The notes beneath the pieces were generated by a model. The model was given only the letters and a program-made list of their open reading frames with translations. It had not been told where the DNA came from and searched no databases. Both the position numbers and the translations under genes were made by a program. From positions 558,001-622,000 of the forward strand of contig JAFEKR010000023.1 in the NCBI GenBank assembly GCA_019022495.1: a stretch of DNA of 64,000 nucleotides. The letters run 5' to 3'. Shown here one piece after another: positions 34,559-45,695 of this stretch (position 1 is its first letter; each line of letters begins with the position of its first letter). Source of the DNA: Epichloe hybrida (Eukaryota > Ascomycota > Sordariomycetes > Hypocreales > Clavicipitaceae).

Positions 34559-35287
34559 ATGGCCGGCGACCAACCTGATCTCAGCCACGAGGAAGTCTGG
34601 GACGACTCGGCCCTGATCGACTCCTGGAACGAAGCCCTAGCAGAGTACAAGGTGTGAATCAAACAAGTCTGCCCGTGACATACGCCCAAGCCAAGGACAT
34701 GACTAAACCCCGAGAAAGAAATATCACAGCATCTACGCCAAGGGGGGAAGTGTCCGCGATCTACCGTACGTTATCATTACCCATTCATACATTGTCCCTG
34801 CTCCCCATGAGAACTGACGTACATCTTCCAGCCAAGTTCAGGACTCTGCGTCAAACAGATCCGCGAGTCCCAAAGCCGTTTCTGCCGGCCCCGAAGATGC
34901 TCAACCCGTACGTGTTCCCAAAGAAAGAAAGGCCCCCGAGCAAAAACTGCGACAGTCATGGTCGATTCCAATCATCCATGGCCAATTGCTGCAGTATCGT
35001 TTCACAGGACACGAAATCACTGATGGGAAGGTTGCAATCGTAGACCGGGACAGCGGAACAAGAACCTACAACGGCATCTGCTCCAGTTGCACCGCCCCCT
35101 CAAGCGCTTCTCGGTTCAAGTATGCCGTTTTGACCGAGGTCTCCTCATTCGTCATTTGAGGAAGAAGTAAGAAAAGCTAACAGGCGTAACAGTACGCGAT
35201 GAGGGACTCAGGAGACTGTTAATGTCATGGTACTACGCAGGGTACTACACTGGCCTATTTGAAGGACAACAACAATCAACCACCTAA
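34559..35287 (+). CDS. SMN-like protein (survival motor neuron complex)
   Basis: Five small exons: 34559-34651, 34719-34765, 34832-34907, 35044-35119 and 35193-35287, giving 128 residues. The N terminus DLSHEEVWDDSALIDSWNEA is the Gemin2-binding segment. Exon 2 adds KYHSIYAKGGSVRDLP. The middle is low-complexity and Pro-rich (APVAPPPQALLGS), with no Tudor domain. The C terminus RLLMSWYYAGYYTGLFEG is the YG box that drives SMN oligomerisation. Such short Tudor-less SMN proteins are known from fungi such as fission yeast. Family role: assembly of Sm cores on spliceosomal snRNAs. Introns 3 (136 bp) and 4 (73 bp) were chosen because they alone keep the YG box in frame. The exon 3-4 join is the least certain. 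Confidence 0.85.
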
Positions 35288-37012
35288 AAAAATGAAAAAG
35301 CCATTAATCTAGGATATACCAGACCCCCGAACGCCACATTGTCTAAATCATACTTCAAAGTCCATAAACGACAAGAAGGAGATGGACGGGAAAAGTTGCT
35401 GCGACACCATCTGTTCCACATGTTGGTGGTGCAACGCGGCGACTGTAGTCCGTACGCCCCCCCCCCCCTTTCGAGGAAAATGAGGAAAATGTGTCGGGAA
35501 TAACGGTCAAATCGCCCCAGATGTGAAACCTGGGCCACCAAAAAGATGGGATGAATCGACCTTTTTTTTTTTCCGGTGCCCGTTTCCTGATCCTTTTGCT
35601 CAATGCTAGTCACAGATAACCAGTCATGCTCGCCATTTGCTGTCTAAAGTTAAACGTCATCTCATCATCACGTGCCCGTGTGCATGAATCCCCCGACTGG
35701 GCCCGACGCCCGCCAAGTTGCGTCACCTGCTAAAGACGCCCCTCCCCCATTCCTGGCATGTTGTCCCGTTTCATCGCCCATCGCTGGCGGTTTGAGGCGC
35801 AACCTTGGCTTGACAAGCACAATTGATTGCGTCACAGAGTACGCGCGCTGCAATGGGTTGACAAAGACGGCTTTGATTTCTCACATTTTGGGTTACGCCG
35901 TACACGCTCTGTCATGGCGAGTCCACTCACTCACTACCTTGTGCCTCTCCACACGAATGTCCAAAGCGTGGTGCACCGTGCTACCGTGATTGCTGAACGC
36001 TCGAGAGCGCGCCACGTATAAAGGAACCAGCTGTGAAGACGGACGACTGCTCCGAGACAAACGTTCGGGCAGCTGGGACATGAGGGGGGGGCAGAAGATG
36101 AGGGCATCCGCGAGGAAGTGCCGCGTCCGAAGATACTGGGCTGCACGACTTCTTTCATCTCAATGCAAACGTGTCTGACAATGGACCGACTTCAGACTCT
36201 GCATCAAGAATTTCAAAAAAGCAAATAGAAAAGATTCCGGGCGTCTGGGACTGTTCTCTCCCCTTGGTTTCATGCTATACTCCGTAGTCCAAACCGGTTA
36301 CCCAAATAGGCAAGACCAGGACGGGACGGAACCAGACGCCAGCTAATGACAAGAGCGCATGTGGGAACCTCGACAAAATAGAGGGTTTCCAAAACAGGAC
36401 TCGAGACACATCTGTCACAGGTGTCGCTCCTCTCCCCAGTTTGCGGGCCAGGGCACGATGCCATCGCATGTCGTCTGTAGGGCATTCAATTCCCACTTCT
36501 GCCGCTTGATCGGATGCGCTGAGCCCCGAGATTGAGATGCTGGGGCGGAGGCGGCGAAGCCCGGCCTGCAGTCTCGGCTTACACGCCTCACGACCCCCTA
36601 CATGTCATGATACTCACGGCTCCCATGCCCACGGGGAGGTATCTCTATTTGCCGCCTCGACTCCTGGTTTATGACTTGGGATGGGAGGGGGTGGCACGCC
36701 AGATATAACATCTCTGAGACTCCCCGAGTTCTGCGTGACGGTTCCTATTTCTTCCCTCTTCCTCTCCCACTCCTTTACTTTAACCTTCTTCTCTCCAGAG
36801 TTTTGGGTGTTGAACCACGCCTCTCTTTTTGCCCTAGTTTATTAGTTCCCTTCTCTTCGAGCAGGTCCTCACCCAAGTTTTCTTCTTCCTCATCTCGACA
36901 GCACCCCCTTTGACAGGACTAGCTGCGAGACATTGCCCCGACTTATTCAAACACACACACGACGAAATAACGACATCAATCCCAACCGTCTCAAGGAACG
37001 AAAACCGGAAAG
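35288..37012. other. 1.7-kb intergenic region before the cupredoxin gene
   Basis: Only short frames without similarity. Visible items: homopolymer runs (C near 35,460; T near 35,562), TACTCCGTA (reverse of TACGGAGTA) at 36278-36286, and a strongly CT-rich stretch at about 36,745-36,860 that likely marks the leader of the downstream gene. Confidence 0.55.
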
Positions 37013-38166
37013 ATGAAGTTCACAGCAGCTGTTTGCATGGCCACGGCCCCTCTCGCAATGGCTCGACGAGTCACCAACATCTTTTCTCCCCAGGTCGTTC
37101 CTCGAAATGTCGAAACAGAACTCGATTCACGCGGCGTTACGGTTGTCAAGGGTATGAAGGGTACTGGCAAATCGGGCAATGGTCTCACCGAGGTCGTCAT
37201 CGTCTGGGCCAACCCTGGTAACGGCGCTTCCACAACCACCATCAACCAAGCCATTACCGTCACCAAAACTGTCACCGCTGGCGCTGGCGGCGCAGTGACC
37301 GAGATTCCCGGAGGCGGCCAACGAGAGGGAGCTACAACAACCATCAGGGAAGGTCAAACTGCCACTATTCCCGGCACCGGCGCCAGCCATACCGTCAAGG
37401 TCGGCGGCCCCGGTGGTTTGACGTACCAACCCGAGCAGCTCACCAACATCCCCGTTGGCGACACTGTAGTCTTCGAGTTCCTGGCCCAAAACCATACCGT
37501 GACCCAGTCTCCTTTCGACACCCCTTGCAAGGCAATGGCGGGCGGCATGGATTCAGGTTTCCTCGCAAACCCCAACAATACCGTCTCGCCCCCGCCTCAG
37601 GTCGCCATGCAGGTTATGACGACCAAGCCTCTTTGTAAGTCTCGCCTTGATGATGAAAGCCTCTCTGGGGCCTCTCTGAGTGTCCATGAGAATTAACACA
37701 CACGTCCAGGGTTCTACTGCCGACAAAAGGGCCACTGCGGAAAGGGCATGGTTTTCTCCATCAACCCTACCCCTGAAAAGACGCATGCCATGTTCCAGGG
37801 CATGGCCATCAAACAAAACGGCAGCGGAGGAGGTGCTCCCATCACCGGCGGGAAGCAAGGCGGTGCCCCGGTTGCCGAGGCTCCTGGCCAAATTCCTGGT
37901 GCTGGCCAAGGCGAACGGGGTGGTCAGCAAAGTCCTGGCGCTACCCCTGGCAAGGGAACCGTCGGTGCTGATGGATCTTGCTCCTGTGTCGTTGCATGCA
38001 ATACTGGCGGATTTCCAGCCCCTCAAGCACAAGGCGTCGGTGCATTCGGTGGAATGAGTGGTGAGTTTTGAATATCTCCGCTCCTCGACACATCCATCCG
38101 GCAGAGTCGTCTTGCTAACAAACACTCCCACCAGGCGCACTTCCCATCGCGGGCTCCATGCAATAG
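37013..38166 (+). CDS. Secreted cupredoxin-fold, Gly-rich extracellular protein
   Basis: Join of 37013-37634, 37710-38060 and 38135-38166, 334 residues. Introns of 75 and 74 bp restore TTKPLWFYCRQKGHCGKG and GGMSGALPIAGSMQ. An N-terminal signal peptide is likely (MKFTAAVCMATAPLAMA). The domain at about 120-270 has the cupredoxin layout of fungal extracellular serine-rich proteins: SHTVKVGG, FEFLAQNHTVTQSPFDTPC, then FYCRQKGHCGKGMVFSINP, which supplies candidate His, Cys and His copper ligands. The N-terminal part is Thr/Gly-rich and the C-terminal part Gly/Pro/Gln-rich, with four Cys near the end (CSCVVAC). No GPI-type hydrophobic tail is present, so it is probably released. Copper binding is inferred, and function in this group is poorly known. 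Confidence 0.88.
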
Positions 38167-38546
38167 TGTGCTTTGAGAATGCGGAGACCTCATGCTTTCA
38201 GTTGTTTGATAGGTTTCCTCCCTGTGAATGAACCGCAATTTTGGTTTGATACCACGTCTTTTCTCCGGGCGTTTTTGTTTTTTTCATTTGGAGGGCGGGG
38301 AAGTAGTTTTGTGCCCAACGGAATGAGGGAAAAATCTAAAGGAAGGAGTGAGTAGCAAAAGAACAGTTTATTACGCGTCTACCAAAGGAAACCTAGAGCG
38401 CCCAAGTCGAAAATCACACACACGCACACACACCGCCTTCGCAATATATTATCCTGAATGATACTCAATGGGGGGGTCGTTAAATTTCTTGTCGTCAGTA
38501 CTCGAGTGTTTGGAGAGCCGAACACGACTTCCTCAACAAGTGTTTA
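38167..38546. other. Convergent 3' flanks
   Basis: Lies between the converging cupredoxin and SERF-like genes. Contains a CA-rich run near 38,418-38,432 and no gene. Confidence 0.6.
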
Positions 38547-38998
38547 TTATTTCTTGCCAGCGGACTCGGCCTTCTTCGCTTCAGCTGTTGATTTTTTTTT
38601 CAAAAAAAAAAAAGTACGGTGTCAGCGCCAGAGTTTCTTTTCCTAGATTGCTCATTCAAATGACGGGTACGGCAGAAGATAGACAACGCGGGGGGGATTT
38701 AAGTAGAAGTCATCTTCAAGACAAAAAAAACTTACCCGCCGCCTGCTTCGCTCGCATAATGTCAGCGGCACTTTCCTTGGCACGCTGCATTTCGGTTCCA
38801 CTCATGTTGCTGCCCTTTTTCTGTCCAGCCCGGATGTTAGCAGATGGCCCAGGCAATCAACGTGTTGGAACGCTATAGAGATGGCCGAGGCCGGATCGGT
38901 GTCGCTCGGGTCGTTGTGCACGGGAAAATTCGTACCATGGAGGCCAGCTTTTTCTGGTTGGCCTCGCGGGCCTTGTCTCGCTGATTGCCGCGGGCCAT
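38547..38998 (-). CDS. SERF/4F5-family small basic protein
   Basis: Join of 38998-38936, 38820-38736 and 38584-38547, 61 residues, too split to show as one frame. Exon 1 gives MARGNQRDKAREANQKKLAS, the hallmark 4F5 N terminus (residues 1-20). The joins yield ASMKKGSNMSGTEMQRAK and KQAAAEAKKAESAGKK. Introns are 115 and 151 bp (GTACGA/ACAG and GTAAGT/ACAG). SERF proteins are small, highly charged, disordered proteins. Animal SERF/MOAG-4 promotes amyloid assembly of other proteins, and related proteins have been linked to RNA-rich condensates. The role in fungi is unknown. Exon sum is 186 nt, in frame throughout. Confidence 0.88.
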
Positions 38999-39734
38999 GG
39001 TATCTAGTCGAGTAGCGGGTAGCGATGCTTGATTCGATAGGAAGGCTTGCGATGGCACATAAAGGTGGAGGCTGGAATGGCGAGACGGCTGGGAAGCGAA
39101 ACGAAGGAGAGCAAAAGTCGGCCGACGAGATGGCGGGGAGGTGAAAGTCGAGGTGGCCGACCATGAGGGTTGAGGCACGAATCACGAGCCAATCAGGTGT
39201 TACAGTCTGGGACTAGATAGACTGCCTACCACGCCCTGATTTTTTAGTCTAGCAGCCCGCTGAGTCGCTGACACACCCAAGACGCCCCACAGTACTTTCT
39301 TTTACTACAAACACTCCGTAAATGTATTGTAGCAAATGCTGACGGCGCTGCCTTTGGATACCTGCTAGCAAGATCAATTGTTTGAGAGCATGGAATATTC
39401 ATTATGTTATTCCTACTCTATTGTAAGGGAAAACGGTTGTTGGTGACCACGTGATATGGGGCCACACTGGTCGCTGCACGGTCGTGTGGTCAGATTAAAA
39501 AGGTTCAAGGTTAAAAATGAACGCCATCTCTCCATGGCGCAGGAAGCGTGTTGTGGTAGTACATGGGGTCCTTGTTATAAGCGAACGAGCCATCCATCCA
39601 TGCAAAGAGCTGTGCAGTCGCGAGATTAATCAGAACAAATATTAGGTCTTGGGGTGGATTATTCAATTACCATTGGATTCGACGATTGGGGCTTCCAACG
39701 GCCGTTGAGTCTTGATTTTGTGCGACGACGGAGA
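38999..39734. other. Upstream region of the SERF-like gene
   Basis: Intergenic, without recognisable genes. It separates the SERF-like start from the copia relic. Confidence 0.5.
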
Positions 39735-40659
39735 GATCAAAGCATGCTTCGCTGACCAGCATCCTTCTTTTCCACACGCGTAGCGCGCCGTCCTGTGCGG
39801 GTAGCTTTTTGACACGCATCATCCGTCTCAAAGTTTCTCTTTATCAAGGTAACGAGGACCCGAAAAATATATGGCGGATCTTCTGGGCTGCAGAGGTATT
39901 CTAGGTAGTATACCAGGGCCTTGCCTTTAAGCATCGTTTGGAAGGCATAGCCTGCCTGCTCCTTGCCGATATGCACCATCAGGCAGTTATTATGAAAGAT
40001 CAAGAGCTTTGCGTCAAGGACATCGTACTTCTCAGCGCTATATCTCAAGTTATCCGTGTAGATCTTCGTCAGACAATCACTTGGCTTGAGGTTGGCTTCG
40101 CATCAAGCCAGGGAAGTTCTGGCGCTTGTAGTCGAGGGGGAGGAATCTCTTGGGCCAAGGGGAAAAAGGATTCTTGTACTTGCGGGCGGGGAGGGGAAGG
40201 TTCTTGTGCTTGAGGGGGTTCTATCGACTGCGTGCGATAGTCTTTATCATTGCGTGATGGAGCGGGTGATCCTTGGTCTAGGGGATCTTGCTTTGAAGCC
40301 TGAGGGATGTATCTGCGGGAGATGTCGTTACGGAGGTTTGGGTTCTCAAGGAGTGTGAAGAGGACCGTGTGCTTGTCTGCAATCTCTTGCGCCTCTTCGT
40401 CAGTCCAAAAGTGAATGATTTGCATTGTAAGAACTCTTCAAGGGTATCGATAATAAGTTTTAGTCCATCCTTTAAAGTCACTGATATATGCCGACCATAG
40501 ACCGCTACCTACTGTTCCTTCAGACTCATATGCTGCAATCTGGGTGAAGATATAGGCTGCGGTCGCCTCAGGGGTATTAGCTTTATTTAGGTCAAGCTTC
40601 GGCCATGCAGCCGTTAGCAGAGCGAGGTCCTTCAGGATTGGTTGCTGAAGAGGGTGTCA
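39735..40659 (-). pseudogene. Copia gag relic, little RIP
   Basis: Three broken - strand frames read consecutively: about 40,640-40,440 (PILKDLALLTAAWPKLDLN), 40425-40069 (MQIIHFWTDEEAQEIADKHT, then a Pro/Gln-rich spacer), and 40048-39737 after a frame change (DAKLLIFHNNC, YAFQTMLKGKALVYYLEYL). The last part matches the gag core of the outer copia element at 13.9-14.1 kb (YAFKIILKGKAL...YYIDYL), so it belongs to the same gag family. It has normal base composition and no pol downstream. Truncation appears to fall near 39,740-39,830. It is not a host gene. Confidence 0.7.
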
Positions 40660-40988
40660 TGTTATTAGGGGTGAGGGGGGGAAAGAGGGGGGGGAATGTG
40701 TAGATTGTGAAGAATCGCGAGCGAATGGCGATTTATTTCGTGTGTGATGGAATGTAGTTGAGTATTGACAGGGCAGACACCGGAGATTTTCCTTAGCACA
40801 ACTAGGCCTGTTCAAACTAGGCCGGTTCACAAGGTCCGATCTGCAGGACGAGACAAGTAATACGTGATTACTTGGGAAGTCAACCACAGGTCCGTGTAGG
40901 TTACACAAGAAAGTAATGTATATAGGGACGAGATGTAGAATAGGAATAAGTGGCAGACAGACAACCCTTTTGGGAAGGGCCTGAAACA
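40660..40988 (-). repeat. Possible 5' LTR of the copia relic
   Basis: A 329-bp segment abuts the gag relic upstream. On the - strand it begins TGTTTCAGGC and ends CTAATAACA, so it has TGTT/AACA tips, a TATATA-like box (CCCTATATACATT) in the first third and an AATAAA toward the end. No second LTR is in the window, so this is a reasoned guess. Confidence 0.45.
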
Positions 40989-43159
40989 GCATGGCCTAGA
41001 TGGCCCGAGAGCTTTTCCATCATGAAGGGTGCAGGTGAATTGATAACAGACCTTAATTACTCATAAATGTAGTACTATGCAGTTACCTCGGCATCGATGA
41101 ATTGCAATTGGGAAAAGTATGAGTTTCAGACCGCCATGTCCTGGAAGAGTGATCTGCAGTTAGTGGTATTTGCCGACATTTGTGAAGGGGCCAAAGGAGT
41201 GACGATCTTGTTGAGGGTTGTAATTTCAGATTGACCTTGGCCCACTCCGCAAAATTGCTTCTGGCACGCGGAGGACACGAGACGGACGGGAACTTTGTCC
41301 TAAACCACGGGATAAAGGGGGCTTGCCGCGTTCTAAATTGGCCGATTGAAGGATTGTTACCACCGAAAGTTCACAGTAATAAGCCGATTCTGCGGACCAA
41401 CTAGAAAGGACCATCATCTTCTCCGTGCGCTACTGGAAGAAGATGCCGCAGCTATGGACTTTGTTGGCCATGCCCAAAATTCGGATAGTCGACTTTTGTT
41501 CGCGAGAGACTGATCCAATATCGGTACAAAGTATCTGGACTTGCAGGTTATCATTCTACAGCGCCATGTCAGCTCATCAACTCGAGTATGTTTCAGCGAA
41601 GGGTTTGATCTTGAACCGTGGCCCCCATGTGTGAATTAGAATTATGCACATAGAATTAGAAAAAGAATTCGACACAGAACTGGGCAAATTGGCGCCTTGT
41701 GGGTCTAGGTTCGTGCCAAGCGCTCAGGAAGGATGTACCGTAGATTACTAAGATTGCACTGCCAGTCTTGGTGGCGTAAGCTAGTGAATTATAATTGGCC
41801 CATCAATTCCCTGTAATTCTGTGCAATCCACTACCACTGCAAGCGGCGAATTCAACAGCGAATCAAATACGCGACTGCGCCACCAAGACCCATAGTGCAC
41901 TCAGGTCATGCATGCCCTTTGGCGTCTTTCTGTCTTTCTGTGATGTGATACCCACTCAGTGACGCCAGAGCGCCCTTTATGCAGGTATCCGAGACGGTGC
42001 GCAATAATTTTCAGCCTACACGAGTTCCTGAGAAAGCTTGTGTTCGGTAATGCGAATTATTCTGAATCTACTGTATAGCTGCGCTTGCACATGGTGCCGA
42101 GGTGTATTCATACTGCAAAAAGAGATATCGCAAAGGAAGAGGCAACAGGAGAGGGGGCAGATCGTAATATGTACAATACGGAGTATTGATGATCGTTCAC
42201 GACGAGCAACCCCTGGGGCCTCGTCAATAGTGGGGACCCAGATAACACCAGCCAGCTATTTACTAGCATTTAGTCGCGCCACTCAGCCGCCGCGCCAACT
42301 ACGCAGGGAATAGGCAGTGGGTAACAGCCTAACCCGGCCAACCCGCTGGCATGCCCTTCACGTCCTCGTCTCCGCTCCTTCTCCTCTCCGCAAGACCTGC
42401 ATGCTGGCCAGACAGGGTCTCCCTGCCAGCGAGGTGACCTCGATCGTCCCCCCAAGGAAAAGATTGGCATTCGTCCAATTGAAATGCGATGCAACCTGGG
42501 GGGCATCCGCCGCCGACTCCTTTCACCACCTTGGCCAGCCAGATGTGGGCTGGGCGATGCCTTGAACCTTGTTCGAATATTATCCCCGGACCTCTTCCTC
42601 GTCTTGAAACTTCCTATTCTTTGCATCTTGCCGTGCCATCTCGTCAACGTGCACATCCTTCTCCTTCGCCTTCCCTTCCAATCTCTCATCTTTTTTGTCC
42701 TTCGTTTTGTATTTGGCGTGTGTTTCTGAGAAACGATCAGGCGTTCCGAAGCCCCCGTTCACTTGTGAGAACCATCACCACGCCGAATGGGATTCTATTC
42801 GTTTAATCATCCCCAATTCTATTCGCAATCATTGTTATTTACCTCTGGGTTTTTTTTTATAATTTTGAACCGATCGACGAACCCTTTCACAGGTATCAAT
42901 GCTTTGTTTTAAATCTTAATTTGTAAATACGTCATTACCGCAAGCGTCTGCCTACCCAAATCCACCTTATCGCTCAACATCGATTCTCTCCCGAACCATC
43001 TTCCGAGTCCATCTGAACCGAGCCGGCCTCGTACGAAAAATCCTCTCCAATTGCCATACCACGCCGTGCTCTGCTGGCTGCGGCTCATCTTTGGCGACTT
43101 TCCGAGGGCATTTAAATGGTGTCTGGTGCAACGCGTAGTAGTACGACAACTGCTCCATC
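40989..43159. other. 2.2-kb intergenic region before the aspartic protease
   Basis: No supported gene. TACGGAGTA occurs at 42177-42185. The last 800 bp become CT-rich (about 42,560-42,720) and are probably promoter and leader of the protease. Frames at 42270-42689 and nearby have arbitrary composition and overlap on both strands. Confidence 0.55.
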
Positions 43160-44887
43160 ATGATCCCAGCTGTTGTTTTGCAGCTAGCACTATGGACCTA
43201 TAGCGCCTATGCCTTCTACCCGTACACGCCGGTCTGGCTGAAGGAAAAGGAAGAGCTCACCTTGCTGGCCGAAGCCAAACGAGATGCAGTCACGAACTCG
43301 GCCAAGGCTGGCGTAGCTTTTGCTATTGAGCAAAGAGCATTTCAGGTGAATAACCCTCGCTTTGGATCCTCCAGGAGCATCTTCTCCCCAACAAGTGTTC
43401 GGATGGATGGTAAATTCCTGCTTGCTAACTGTCTGTCGCAGAATGATGACTCCCCGGCTCAGAGAGCCTCCAAGCAAGCAGCCTGGTTGAAATCGAAATT
43501 CTCACACGCACATCATGGCGGGGTATCTGCAGATGTCGACGTCAGCATCGGCAGGAGATCTGGAAATTCGTACAAGATCCAGGATGCAACGAAACCAACC
43601 CATCCTATGGCTGCCGGAATTTCTCAGGACGGCACCGATTATTCGTACTTTGTCAAGGCGCAATTGGGCTCGAACAACAAGGAGCTTTTCCTATTGATCG
43701 ACACAGGTGCCGGGTCAAGTTGGGTTATGGGCTCAACTTGCACGGACAAACCCTGCACAATGCACAATACTTTTGGATCTGGCGATTCGGACACGTTTGT
43801 CGACAACCAAAAGTCCTTCTCCATCTCATATGGGTCAGGAACCGTCCAGGGCAGTCTCGTATCGGACACTTTTAAAGTGGCTGGAATTAGCGTCAAGTAT
43901 ACCTTCGGACTTGCTTCGAAAACTTCCAGCGATTTCACGAGCTTTGCGTTCGATGGCATTCTCGGCATGTCCATGAAACAAGGAGCCAGCGACAACTTCC
44001 CCAAGGCACTATTTGATGGCAAGAAGCTTGAAAAGAACATCTACGGCATCGCCCTTAATCGTGCTGCGGATGGAACCAACAATGGCGAGATCAGATTTGG
44101 TGCCACCAACTCGGAGAAGTACACGGGGGACATTAGTTACACGTCTGTTAGTTCAGAGGGCGACGACTGGTGCATTCAAATTGACGATATGGCTTATGAT
44201 GGGAAAAGGGCCGGATGTGGGGACGTTCTCGCCTACATTGATACTGGTACCTCGTTTGTTTTCGGGCCTAGTGATAAGGTCAAGAAGCTTCATGCCGTCA
44301 TTCCTGGATCTGCAAGCGGGGATGGGCTGACTTATACTGTTCCTTGCGACAGCAAAGAAGACCTTGCCTTCACCTTCTCTGGGGTTGACTACAAGCTATC
44401 TCCCGAGGATTGGATCTCCCCGAAGAACAATGAGGGGAAATGCACAAGCAACATTTACGGCCACGAAGTTGTCCAGGGTGCCTGGCTTCTGGGCGATACT
44501 TTTCTCAAGAACGTCTACACTGTGTTTGACAGAGACCAGGGACGAATAGGGTTCGCCGCCGCAGCCGGGTCCCAGGGCAGCACCACCTCTCTCATTCCCA
44601 GTGGCGATGGGTCAACGACTAAGACAACCGTTGGCCCAACTACCGGCACCGCGACTACGCTGAACACAGAAGTCACGTCGCAATCGGGTAGCTCGACTCA
44701 GTCGAAAGGACTGCCTCTTGGCCTCGGCGGTCACGAGAGCGGTGCTACAAGTGCTACTGAATCTGGCAGTGCGGCGGCCAAGCCCACAGAGCCGTCCAAC
44801 TCAGCAGCAGCAGATGTACGGCCGAGCCAATACGCCAAGATGGTGGTTGTTGTATCATCAATGGCGACGCTGGCTCTGATTGCATAA
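43160..44887 (+). CDS. Secreted GPI-type aspartic protease (pepsin A1, yapsin-like)
   Basis: The whole span is open (575 residues), but 43346-43441 looks like an in-frame 96-bp intron (GTGAAT, GCTAAC branch-like site, TCGCAG), leaving 543. Signal peptide (IPAVVLQLALWTYSAYA), propeptide (about 20-125), then the bilobal A1 domain with LLIDTGAGSSWV (Asp149 spliced) and LAYIDTGTSFVFG (Asp329). The flap SISYGSGTVQGSLVSDTF and WLLGDTFLKNVYTVFD complete the fold. A Ser/Thr-rich stalk (about 450-520) and a terminal hydrophobic segment (MVVVVSSMATLALIA) suggest GPI anchoring at the cell surface. Role by family: processing or degradation of extracellular proteins. Substrate is unknown. Confidence 0.92.
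   Translation: MIPAVVLQLALWTYSAYAFYPYTPVWLKEKEELTLLAEAKRDAVTNSAKAGVAFAIEQRAFQVNNPRFGSSRSIFSPTSVRMDGKFLLANCLSQNDDSPAQRASKQAAWLKSKFSHAHHGGVSADVDVSIGRRSGNSYKIQDATKPTHPMAAGISQDGTDYSYFVKAQLGSNNKELFLLIDTGAGSSWVMGSTCTDKPCTMHNTFGSGDSDTFVDNQKSFSISYGSGTVQGSLVSDTFKVAGISVKYTFGLASKTSSDFTSFAFDGILGMSMKQGASDNFPKALFDGKKLEKNIYGIALNRAADGTNNGEIRFGATNSEKYTGDISYTSVSSEGDDWCIQIDDMAYDGKRAGCGDVLAYIDTGTSFVFGPSDKVKKLHAVIPGSASGDGLTYTVPCDSKEDLAFTFSGVDYKLSPEDWISPKNNEGKCTSNIYGHEVVQGAWLLGDTFLKNVYTVFDRDQGRIGFAAAAGSQGSTTSLIPSGDGSTTKTTVGPTTGTATTLNTEVTSQSGSSTQSKGLPLGLGGHESGATSATESGSAAAKPTEPSNSAAADVRPSQYAKMVVVVSSMATLALIA
43346..43441 (+). other. Probable in-frame 96-bp intron
   Basis: The segment has GT...AG ends, a GCTAAC branch-like site 18 nt before the acceptor and no stop. 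It encodes a stretch (VNNPRFGSSRSIF...) unlike aspartic-protease propeptides. Because its length is a multiple of three, unspliced message would stay in frame. Confidence 0.7.
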
Positions 44888-45695
44888 TCATGAGGTAGCA
44901 TGTCTCGATGTGGGGAGGATGAACAGATTGTGTGCATGAGTGAGAAGACACCAGGTGATGATGAGTCTGTCCAACGCGTATACAAGTATATACATAATCT
45001 GTATGTAAGTATGTACATATATGGGAGGTTATTGAAAAGGGGGTGGGCCTTGGCACGATAGGACGGGCCGCAGGGATACTGTTTCGATATCCACATGGCC
45101 CGGAACGGATTGTACATGTATGTACGGAGTAGTTCTACGGACGTACGGAGTAATCGGTACTTCGTAACTAGTTAATAAGTTACTGACATCAAGCGTCACA
45201 GCTCGGCCCCTGAAAGGAGGACTGAGCCCCCCCCCACTGCTCAGTTATGTACATGTACTTATAGATTGCTCATTGCTGGGTCAAGTGGGTCCACTTGCCA
45301 ACAATAATCGCACTCGCTGTCTCATGCATGTGTCTGTCTGCCCGCCAGTAGCCGTCATCAAGAAGTACCTCATCCTCTACGATTGTCTTTGCTCCATCGT
45401 ACCATCGTACCATCGCCCAACGGCAACCAGCTCGGTCTGAACTCTTTGATCAAATCACAACGACATCAACAGAAAGCATTGCTCATTATTTCCCCTTTCT
45501 CTCACACCATCGTTTTTGCAAAGACTGATCAGTCGCACCACCGACCCTGTTGCCTGTTCCCGGCAGAACTGCTGGCCTCCCCCCCTCGACTGCCCCGTCC
45601 CTCCTTGTCGCGCATTCCGATTGCCCAGAGCATACAAGGCGCAGCGAAGATGTCTCTGGCGAGCGCGAGCTGCCACGATCCCTTGATTTAGAGCA
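44888..45695. other. Intergenic with two TACGGAGTA motifs
   Basis: Two copies of TACGGAGTA lie 21 bp apart (45123-45131, 45144-45152), downstream of the protease. The rest is probably the leader and promoter of the amino-acid transporter gene, with CT-rich sequence at 45,540-45,610. No gene seen. Confidence 0.6.

Noticed and set aside
40657..40992. 111-codon - strand frame starting MLFQALPKR
   Set aside because: It coincides almost exactly with the putative LTR and has an AATAAA and TATATA-like box. A protein-coding reading is unlikely.
42270..42689. 139-codon - strand frame before the aspartic protease
   Set aside because: Arg-rich composition from CT-rich leader DNA. Overlapping frames on both strands are equally open and none resembles a family.
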